The position numbers were made by a program, and so were the translations under genes. The notes under the pieces were generated by a model that did not search any database, was not told where the DNA came from, and saw nothing but the letters and a program-made list of their open reading frames with translations. From Actinophytocola sp963729115 (GTDB lineage Bacteria > Actinomycetota > Actinomycetes > Mycobacteriales > Pseudonocardiaceae), in the NCBI GenBank assembly GCA_963729115.1, contig CAVSMR010000013.1, forward strand, positions 1 to 64,000: a stretch of DNA of 64,000 nucleotides, written 5' to 3'. Position 1 is the first letter of the stretch; every line of letters begins with the position of its first letter. Below are positions 50,871-57,422 of this stretch, in pieces.

Positions 50871-52265
50871 GTGACCATGCACGATGACCTGCTCGCCGAC
50901 CTCACCGCGAAGCTGGGCAAGGACGCGGTACTCGTCGACCCGGACGTCACCGAGAGCTATCGCCGCGACATGATGCCGCTCGCCCCCTACGGCGACCCGC
51001 TGGCGGTCGTGCTGCCCGCGGACACGGCGCAGGTGCAGGCGGTGGTGCGCGCGTGCGCCGCCGCGGGCGTGCCGATCGTGCCGCGCGGCGCGGGCAGCGG
51101 GCTGTCCGGCGCGGCCAACGCGATCGACGGCTGCGTGGTGCTGGTGACGACGCGGATGAACGAGATCGTGGAGGTCGACCCGGAGAACCGGCTCGCGGTC
51201 GCGCAGCCGGGCGTGGTCAACCTCGACCTGCGCGGCGCGGTGGAGAAGCACGGCCTGTTCTATCCGCCGGACCCGTCCAGCTACGACTGGTGCACGATCG
51301 GCGGCAACCTGTCCACGAATGCTGGCGGACTGTGTTGCGTCAAGTACGGAGTGACCACGGACTCCGTGCTGGGCCTGGAGGTCGTGCTCGCCGACGGCTC
51401 GCTGCTGTCGACCGGGCGCCGCACGGTGAAGGGCGTGGCCGGGTACGACCTGACGAAGCTGTTCGTCGGCAGCGAGGGCACGCTCGGCGTGATCACGCAG
51501 GCGACGCTGGCGCTGCGGCCGCTGCCCCAGGCGCCGGGCACGCTGGTCGCCGCGTTCTCGTCGCTGACCGCCGCGGGGGCCGCGGTGAGCCGGATCGTGC
51601 GCGAGGGGATCGTCCCGTCGCTGATGGAGATCATGGACTCGACGTCGATCGACGCGGTCGAGGCGCACCTGAACACCGAGCTCGGCGCGGGCAAGGGGTG
51701 TGCGGCGCTGCTGCTGTGCCAGTCGGACTCCGGCGGCGAGGCGGCGCGCCAGGAGCTGCGCGCGATCGAGCAGGTGTGCACCGACGTCGGCGCGGACCTG
51801 GTGCACTCGACGTTCGACGTCGCGGAGGGCGCGCTGCTGCTCGCGGCCCGGCGCGCGGTGCTGCCGGCGATCGAGGCCTACGGCACGTGGATGACCGACG
51901 ACGTGTGCGTGCCGCGGACGCGGATCGTGGACCTGATCGCGGCGTGCGAGCGGATCAGCACCGAGCAGCGGCTGCGCATCGCGGTCGTCGGCCACGCCGG
52001 CGACGGCAACATGCACCCGACGATCGTCTACGACCCCACCGTGGACGGCGAGTTCGAGCGCGCGAACCAGGCGTTCCGCGACATCCTGGCCGCCGGCCTG
52101 GCCCTGGGCGGCACCGTCACCGGCGAGCACGGCGTGGGCAAGATCAAGCAGGAGTGGCTGGCGCGCGAGATAGGTCCGATCGGCATGCGCGTACACCGGT
52201 CGATCAAGGCGGCCCTGGACCCGGCGAACCTGTTCAACCCGGGCTCGATGTTCTCGATGCCCTGA
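50871..52265 (+). CDS. FAD-linked oxidase (GlcD/LldD-type)
   Basis: About 464 residues. The PCMH-type FAD-binding part has VPIVPRGAGSGLSGAANAID and NLSTNAGGLCCVKYGVTTDS; the substrate part ends with VVGHAGDGNMHPTIVYDPTV and GTVTGEHGVGKIKQEWLARE. It would oxidise a hydroxy acid such as glycolate or lactate. The GTG at 50871 is 7 nt after TACGGT (leaderless); the frame is open from 50817 and an ATG follows at 50877. No iron-sulfur partner gene is next to it. Confidence 0.87.
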   Translation: MTMHDDLLADLTAKLGKDAVLVDPDVTESYRRDMMPLAPYGDPLAVVLPADTAQVQAVVRACAAAGVPIVPRGAGSGLSGAANAIDGCVVLVTTRMNEIVEVDPENRLAVAQPGVVNLDLRGAVEKHGLFYPPDPSSYDWCTIGGNLSTNAGGLCCVKYGVTTDSVLGLEVVLADGSLLSTGRRTVKGVAGYDLTKLFVGSEGTLGVITQATLALRPLPQAPGTLVAAFSSLTAAGAAVSRIVREGIVPSLMEIMDSTSIDAVEAHLNTELGAGKGCAALLLCQSDSGGEAARQELRAIEQVCTDVGADLVHSTFDVAEGALLLAARRAVLPAIEAYGTWMTDDVCVPRTRIVDLIAACERISTEQRLRIAVVGHAGDGNMHPTIVYDPTVDGEFERANQAFRDILAAGLALGGTVTGEHGVGKIKQEWLAREIGPIGMRVHRSIKAALDPANLFNPGSMFSMP

Positions 52266-52280
52266 CGCCGTCCGGACGGT

Positions 52281-52988
52281 TCAGAGCCGGTCGGTGGTCT
52301 CGGCGGCCTCGTCGAGGGCGGCCTGCGCCAGGCCCTTCTTCTCGCGCCGCGCCTTGATCAGCTCGATGACGATCGGGATGACCGAGATCAGCACGATCAG
52401 GATCGCCATCGCCTCGATGTTGTCGCGCACGAAGCCGATCCTGCCGAGGAAGAAGCCGAGGACCGTGACGCCGGTGGCCCAGAGCACGCCGCCGATCGCG
52501 GAGTAGAGGAAGAACCGCTTGGGGTCCATCCGCCCGACTCCGGCCATCGCGGTGATGAACGTCCGCACGATCGGGACGAACCGCGCCAGCACGATCGCGC
52601 GGGCGCCGTACTTGTCGAAGAACCCGTGCGTCTTGTCGACGTACTCCTGCTTGAACAGCCGAGAGTCCGGCTTGTTGAACAACGTCGGCCCGACCTTCGC
52701 GCCGATCCAGTAGCCGCACACGTTGCCCGCGAACGCGCACACCGTCGCGAGCGTGCAGACCAGCCACAGCGGCGTCTGGATGGCCCCCGTCGCGACGAAC
52801 AGGCCCGCCGTGAACAGCAGGGAGTCGCCCGGGAAGAAGAAGCCGACGAGCAACCCGCACTCGGCGAAGATGATCAGGCACAGCACGGCGACCGCCCACG
52901 GCCCCATCCCCTGCAGGATGACCTCGGGGTCCAGCCAGGACGGCAGGAGCATGGTGTGGGTGTCGGTCGCCAACGTCACGCCGCCCAA
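52281..52988 (-). CDS. DedA-family membrane protein (second)
   Basis: A 235-residue DedA protein with GFFFPGDSLLFTAGLFVATG and LARFVPIVRTFITAMAGVGR, the same two motifs as the one at 48854 but otherwise distinct. Its C-terminus is a charged helix (KARREKKGLAQAALDEAAET). No partner is evident. Confidence 0.9.
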   Translation of the reverse strand: MGGVTLATDTHTMLLPSWLDPEVILQGMGPWAVAVLCLIIFAECGLLVGFFFPGDSLLFTAGLFVATGAIQTPLWLVCTLATVCAFAGNVCGYWIGAKVGPTLFNKPDSRLFKQEYVDKTHGFFDKYGARAIVLARFVPIVRTFITAMAGVGRMDPKRFFLYSAIGGVLWATGVTVLGFFLGRIGFVRDNIEAMAILIVLISVIPIVIELIKARREKKGLAQAALDEAAETTDRL

Positions 52989-52999
52989 GGTACCGAACG

Positions 53000-53305
53000 T
53001 CAGATGAGGGTCAGCAGGCCGACGACCGCTCCGGCGGCCAGGCCCAGCAGCACGGCCAGCAGGATCACCCAGCCGACCGCCACCCGGCCGTCGGACTCGA
53101 GCCGCACGGTGTGGTCGGCCGGCACCGGCACCGGCACGCGGATCGTGGGCTGGTCGGGAGCCGGCATCGAGACCTCGCTGCCGGACAGCAGGCCGAAGCC
53201 GCCGAGCATCGAGCCGGTCGAGTCGACGTCGGGTTCCGGCAGCGGCGTGCGGGCCGCGTGCGCGCGCAGCGCCTCGGCCACCAGGCGCTCCGGGTCGTCG
53301 GTCAC
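53000..53305 (-). CDS. Small tail-anchored membrane protein
   Basis: A 101-residue protein: hydrophilic N-terminus and one C-terminal transmembrane helix (about residues 77-100; GWVILLAVLLGLAAGAVVGL). No motif is recognised. It sits between nagA and the second DedA gene, reading the same way. Confidence 0.6.
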   Translation of the reverse strand: MTDDPERLVAEALRAHAARTPLPEPDVDSTGSMLGGFGLLSGSEVSMPAPDQPTIRVPVPVPADHTVRLESDGRVAVGWVILLAVLLGLAAGAVVGLLTLI

Positions 53306-53315
53306 GGAGCTGACG

Positions 53316-54452
53316 CTATACCCAGGCGCCGCTCTTCATGACCGCGTCCGCGTGCAGCGTCTCGTCCAGCAGGACGAGGTCGGCGGCGTAACCGGGCGCG
53401 ACGCGGCCGGTGACCTCGCCGAGGCCGAGCAGCTGCGCGGGCCGGGTCGAGGAGGCGGTGACGGCCTCGAGGACGCCGAGCCCGCAGCCGTGCACGAGGT
53501 TGCGGAACGCGGCGTCCATGGTGAGCGTGCTGCCGGCGAGCGAACCGCCGCCGGCCAGGGTGGGCACGCCGTCGGTGACCGAGACCTCGAGGCCGCCGAT
53601 GTCGTAGACGCCGTCGCCCGCGCCGGCCGCGGAGATGGCGTCGGTGATGACGACGGTCCGGCCGCTGCCCGCGTGCCGCGCGGCGAGGCGGACGACGGTC
53701 GGGTGCAGGTGGACGAGGTCGCAGATGAGCTCGACGGTCACCCGCTCGTCGTCGAGGAGGGTGCCGATCGGGCCGGGCTCGCGGTGGTGCAGTGGGCGCA
53801 TGCCGTTGAAGAGGTGGGTGGCGACGCTGGCGCCGGCGTCCACGGCGGGGACGACGTCCTCGGCGAGCGCGTCGGTGTGCCCGACCGCGGCGAGGACGCC
53901 CGCGTCGACCAGGCGCTTCACGGCCGGGACGGCGCCGTCGAGCTCCGGGGCGATCGTGACCATCCGGATGGCGCCCTGCCCGGCGGCGAGCAGCGTGTCG
54001 ACCGAGCCCGCATCCGGCGGCCGGAGCACGGCGGGGTCGTGCGCGCCGCAGCGGGCGGCGGAGAGGAACGGGCCCTCGAGGTGGATGCCGGCGAGCAGGC
54101 CGTCGCTCACGAGCTCGCGCAGCGTGGCCACCTGCTCGACGAGCTCGGGCACGGGCCGGGAGACGAGGCTCGCGAGCATGGTGGTGGTCCCGTGCCGGCG
54201 GTGCGCCTCGACGGCCCGCTGGGCATGGCCGGGGTCGGTGAAGTAGGCGCCGCCGCCGCCGTGGCAGTGGATGTCGACGAAGCCCGGCACGACCCAGGCG
54301 CCCTTGGCCGCCGTCGTTTCGGCGTCGGGCCGGACGGGCGGGTCCCCCGCACCGACGGCCACGATCGCCCCGTCCTCGACGAGCACCCAGCCGGGATCCA
54401 GCACGCCCCCCGGCGTAGCGACCCGGCCCCCGGCGATGAGCTGCGCAGCCAT
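53316..54452 (-). CDS. nagA: N-acetylglucosamine-6-phosphate deacetylase
   Basis: A 378-residue TIM-barrel amidohydrolase that deacetylates GlcNAc-6-phosphate. Metal ligands: WVVPGFVDIHCHGGGGAYFT and GIHLEGPFLSAARCGAHDP; later HTDA, HLFN and ITDAIS hold the remaining catalytic residues (HVGHTDALAEDV-type segment, VVITDAISAAGAGDG). It directs chitin- and wall-derived amino sugars into glycolysis. The ATG at 54452 has AAGGGAGT upstream. A dre-like site lies 31-42 bp before it. Confidence 0.93.
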   Translation of the reverse strand: MAAQLIAGGRVATPGGVLDPGWVLVEDGAIVAVGAGDPPVRPDAETTAAKGAWVVPGFVDIHCHGGGGAYFTDPGHAQRAVEAHRRHGTTTMLASLVSRPVPELVEQVATLRELVSDGLLAGIHLEGPFLSAARCGAHDPAVLRPPDAGSVDTLLAAGQGAIRMVTIAPELDGAVPAVKRLVDAGVLAAVGHTDALAEDVVPAVDAGASVATHLFNGMRPLHHREPGPIGTLLDDERVTVELICDLVHLHPTVVRLAARHAGSGRTVVITDAISAAGAGDGVYDIGGLEVSVTDGVPTLAGGGSLAGSTLTMDAAFRNLVHGCGLGVLEAVTASSTRPAQLLGLGEVTGRVAPGYAADLVLLDETLHADAVMKSGAWV

Positions 54453-54479
54453 GCCACTCCCTTGCACCACAACCCGACC

Positions 54480-54496
54480 TATTGGTCTATACCATA
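54480..54496 (-). promoter_or_regulatory. dre-like site (DasR operator) upstream of nagA
   Basis: ATTGGTCTATACCATA contains TGGTCTATACCA, one base from the DasR core TGGTCTAGACCA. In Streptomyces, DasR binds such sites before nagA and releases them when GlcN-6-phosphate builds up. The position, about 30-45 bp ahead of the start codon, suits repression. Confidence 0.82.
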
Positions 54497-54569
54497 GCCG
54501 CTCACGACCCGTTGGGGACGATTAACTAGATACGAATGAGTTTGGGTCATGGGTAACAGATCAACCGGG

Positions 54570-54690
54570 TTATCCACAAGGCCCGGTTGTCCACAGCCAA
54601 GATCGACATCTCACCCCCCGTCACCCCCCACCGATAGAATGGAACCAAGGGGTGCCCCCGGAGAGGGTGGGGGCTGCCATCCACGGGGCT
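54570..54690. repeat. Dispersed DnaA-box/TAGAAT/hairpin element, copy 3
   Basis: TTATCCACA (54570-54578) and TTGTCCACA (54587-54595), 17 bp apart; TAGAAT at 54635-54640; hairpin 54654-54674 with arms GCCCCC/GGGGGC and loop GGAGAGGGT; then GCCATCCACGGGGCT as in copy 1. It lies between nagA and the sigma factor gene, both reading leftward. Confidence 0.8.
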
Positions 54691-54744
54691 CGCGCGTGCG
54701 GTGCCGGGGTCGGGGTTGGACGGACATCGGGCAGGCGCATTCCG

Positions 54745-54914
54745 GATGGTGGCGCGAAGTCTCCTGACGGAGCCGGCGTTCCGCGGGTAGCGCGTCGGCG
54801 TGCGAGCGCGGGGTTCGAGGATGGAGTCGACCTCGGTGGGCGCGTTGCGGGTGGTGGCACGAAGCTCTCCTGACGAAGCCGGTACTTCACGGCGTAGCGC
54901 GCGCCGGCGTGCGG
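54745..54914. repeat. Imperfect 60-bp direct repeat in non-coding DNA
   Basis: GGTGGCGCGAAGTCTCCTGA at about 54748 and GGTGGCACGAAGCTCTCCTG at about 54852 begin two diverged copies of about 60 bp that end in GTAGCGCG and CGGCGTGCG. Together with copy 3 they fill the non-coding stretch 54453-54930. No gene is seen. Confidence 0.55.
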
Positions 54915-54930
54915 GTCAGGACGCGATAGG

Positions 54931-55521
54931 TCAGTGGGGCTGGCCCATGATCTTCTGCAGGGCGTCCAGGGCGCGGCTCGCGGTGGACTTCACCGTGCCC
55001 TTGGAGATGCCGGCCGCGTCCGCGATCTCCGCTTCCGACAGGTCGCCGTAGTAGCGCAGCACCAGGACCTCCCGCTGCCGGGGCGGTAGCTGCGAGAGCG
55101 CGCGCACCACCGACTGGTGCTCCGCCGTCAGCATCGCCAGGCTCTCCGCCGAGCGGGCGTTCACCTGGTGCGGCGGGGTGTACTCGCGGGCGGTCTTGCG
55201 GCGCCGCAACACCGAGCGGGAACCGTTGACCACGGCGGTGCGCAGGTAGCCGACGGCGGCCGCCGCGTCGCGGAGGTTGCCCCAGTTGCGGTGTAAGCCG
55301 GTGAACGCCTCCTGCACGACGTCCTCCGCCGTTGCCGGCTCGTCCACCAGGAGCACGGCCAGCCGGACCAGGCGCATTCGGTGGGTCCGGTACAGGTCCT
55401 CGAGGGTGAGCGGCGCCGGCTCCTTGCCGGGTACCGCGAAGCTGCCCGTATCGATGGCGCGTAGGTGACCGAGCGTGCGCTCGACCGTCCGCTCCGTGCT
55501 GTACGTGCCGTCCCCGTTCAC
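54931..55521 (-). CDS. SigE-family RNA polymerase sigma factor
   Basis: A 196-residue extracytoplasmic-type sigma factor. Region 2: LYRTHRMRLVRLAVLLVDEP and AEDVVQEAFTGLHRNWGNLR; region 4: ALSQLPPRQREVLVLRYYGD, SEAEIADAAGISKGTVKSTA. The start is GTG, 6 nt after TACGGT on the minus strand (leaderless). GTTCACGAA around the start and TTCGTGAAC at 55571-55579 form an inverted pair that might be autoregulatory. No anti-sigma gene is adjacent. Confidence 0.9.
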   Translation of the reverse strand: MNGDGTYSTERTVERTLGHLRAIDTGSFAVPGKEPAPLTLEDLYRTHRMRLVRLAVLLVDEPATAEDVVQEAFTGLHRNWGNLRDAAAAVGYLRTAVVNGSRSVLRRRKTAREYTPPHQVNARSAESLAMLTAEHQSVVRALSQLPPRQREVLVLRYYGDLSEAEIADAAGISKGTVKSTASRALDALQKIMGQPH

Positions 55522-55603
55522 GAAGGAACCGTACCGGGGTGCCGGGCCTCACCGACAGCGCCCAGTAGCGTTCGTGAACGAAGCGCGATCAGAGGAGCCG
55601 CCG

Positions 55604-55891
55604 ATGGCCTGGTTCACCGTCGAGACCATCTACACCGCCGACCGCGACAAGCTCGCCGCCACCCGGCCGCGCCATCGGGAGTACCTCCAGCGCCTCGCCG
55701 GCGAGGGCAGAGTGACCGGCGCCGGGCCGTGGTCCGACGACTCCGCCGGGTTCGCCGTCTACCGCGTCGCCGACCGGGCCGAGCTGGACCGGCTGCTCGA
55801 CGAGGACCCGTACACCAGCGAGGGCGTCGCCGCGGACCGCGCGATCCACGAGTGGAAGCTCGTGATCGGGGACTGGTCGGCGAATCAGTAA
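55604..55891 (+). CDS. YciI-like protein
   Basis: A 95-residue small alpha/beta protein of the YciI family: TADRDKLAATRPRHREYLQR, VTGAGPWSDDSAGFAVYRVA, LLDEDPYTSEGVAADRAIHE. Conserved His and Asp are in the expected places, but the family reaction is unclear. ATG after AGAGGAG. Confidence 0.87.
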   Translation: MAWFTVETIYTADRDKLAATRPRHREYLQRLAGEGRVTGAGPWSDDSAGFAVYRVADRAELDRLLDEDPYTSEGVAADRAIHEWKLVIGDWSANQ

Positions 55892-56349
55892 GTGCCGCCC
55901 AGCTTTCGGTGGTCCCAGCTGACGATCCGCGTCGGCGTGCAGACGATTCCCACCCGCTTCGGCGCCTGCAGCCGTACGAACTGGGTCGCCGCCGTGGCGG
56001 CCTGCTCGCTCGGGTTGTACCGGCGCATCAGCTCGACGCCGATCAGCGCGACCTGCTCGGTGTCCTCGATGATCTCGACGTCGCACTCCATCGACACGCC
56101 GCGGAGCTGGTCGTAGGTGTCGCCGGTCTCCACGAGCACGGTCGCCTGCGGCAGCCGGCGCAGGTTCTTCGTCTTCTGCGCGCCGCGGTAGGTCCACGTG
56201 GCGATGCCGTCCCCGCGCGGGACGTACCACAGCGGCACCAGGTGCGGCCGCCCGTTCGGCCCGATCGTCGCGAAGTTCGCGACCTTGCCCGCGGCGAGGA
56301 AGCCGCTGATCTCCTCGCCGGTCATGACGATCTGCGCCCGTCGCGACAT
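55885..56349 (-). CDS. PPOX-class (PNPOx-like) probable F420/FMN-dependent protein
   Basis: A 154-residue split-barrel flavin-type protein: FLAAGKVANFATIGPNGRPH, LVPLWYVPRGDGIATWTYRG and QATVLVETGDTYDQLRGVSM. Small actinobacterial members bind F420 or FMN; the substrate is unknown. It overlaps the YciI gene tail-to-tail by 7 bp. ATG start with GGGAGGTAGG upstream. Confidence 0.85.
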   Translation of the reverse strand: MSRRAQIVMTGEEISGFLAAGKVANFATIGPNGRPHLVPLWYVPRGDGIATWTYRGAQKTKNLRRLPQATVLVETGDTYDQLRGVSMECDVEIIEDTEQVALIGVELMRRYNPSEQAATAATQFVRLQAPKRVGIVCTPTRIVSWDHRKLGGTY

Positions 56350-56379
56350 GCCTACCTCCCGGTCTCGCCCAGCCGGGCG

Positions 56380-57288
56380 TTACAGCGCACCCTCGCTGCG
56401 CGCCGCGGCCCTGGCGCCCGGCCCGACGAGGCTCGACTCCACCCCGCCGCGCTCGGCGATGTCCTCGAGCACCGCCTTGTCCGCGGCCGGCACGAGCTTG
56501 CGCGACTGGCGCTCGACGGCCCGCGGCAGCAGCGCGCGGAACAGCTTCGCCACGCCCACCCAGCCCGGCACGTGCACCACGCGGGCGCGCTTGGCGATGC
56601 CCGCGCTGATCAGGTCCACGGCGACCGGCAGCGGATAGGTCTTGCCCGCCAGCCCCTTGTTCGCCGCGCGGACCTTCCCGAACACCGGGTGCGCGTCGGC
56701 ATTGTTGACCATGTCGGTCGCGATCCAGGTCGGGTGCGCGACGCCGACGTCCACGCCGAGGTGCTTGACCTCCGCGCGCAGCGAGTTCCCGAACGCCTCG
56801 ACGCCGGCCTTCGCCGCGGAGTAGGCCGCGTTCCCGGGAATGTGCACGATCGCGGCGGCCGACGACACCAGCAGCGCGTAGCCCTTCGACTCGATCAGGT
56901 GCGGCAGCGTCACGCGGACCGTGCGCCACACGCCCAGCAGGTCCACCTCGATGACGCGCTCGAACGCCCGGCGGTCGATGGACCGCGTGAACCCGGTCGC
57001 GGCGATGCCCGCGTTCGCCAGCACGACGTCGATCCGGCCGAACGTCTCCACCGCGGCGGCGACCGCGCGCTCGAGGTCCGCCCAGCGCGTCACGTCGGCC
57101 TCCCACCAGCCGGCGTCGGGCCCGCAGTCCGCGGCGACCTTCGCGAGCTCGTCCGCCTCCAGGCCGACGAGCGCGAGCTTCGCCCCGCGTTTCGCCAGGT
57201 CCCGGGCCACCCCGGCGCCGATGCCCCGCGCCGCACCCGTGATCAGCACGACCTTTCCGCGCACGCTCTTCTTGCCGAAGCCGGCCAT
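56380..57288 (-). CDS. SDR-family oxidoreductase
   Basis: A 302-residue SDR: VVLITGAARGIGAGVARDLA, VVLANAGIAATGFTRSIDRR, VSSAAAIVHIPGNAAYSAAK with Tyr-Ser-Ala-Ala-Lys, and a C-terminal extension (KLFRALLPRAVERQSRKLVP) typical of membrane-proximal mycobacterial SDRs. TTACCATGAGTAA at about 57321-57333 ahead of the start may be a TetR-type site. Confidence 0.85.
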   Translation of the reverse strand: MAGFGKKSVRGKVVLITGAARGIGAGVARDLAKRGAKLALVGLEADELAKVAADCGPDAGWWEADVTRWADLERAVAAAVETFGRIDVVLANAGIAATGFTRSIDRRAFERVIEVDLLGVWRTVRVTLPHLIESKGYALLVSSAAAIVHIPGNAAYSAAKAGVEAFGNSLRAEVKHLGVDVGVAHPTWIATDMVNNADAHPVFGKVRAANKGLAGKTYPLPVAVDLISAGIAKRARVVHVPGWVGVAKLFRALLPRAVERQSRKLVPAADKAVLEDIAERGGVESSLVGPGARAAARSEGAL

Positions 57289-57422
57289 CGTGCCTCCTCG
57301 TCAGCGGGTTCCGGCCGAACTTACCATGAGTAACCTACTGTCGGTAACTGGCAATTGTGTACCGGATGTTTACGCAGAACGGCTGTGTTTGACCCACGCC
57401 CGTTGCGACAGACTTCGTGACC

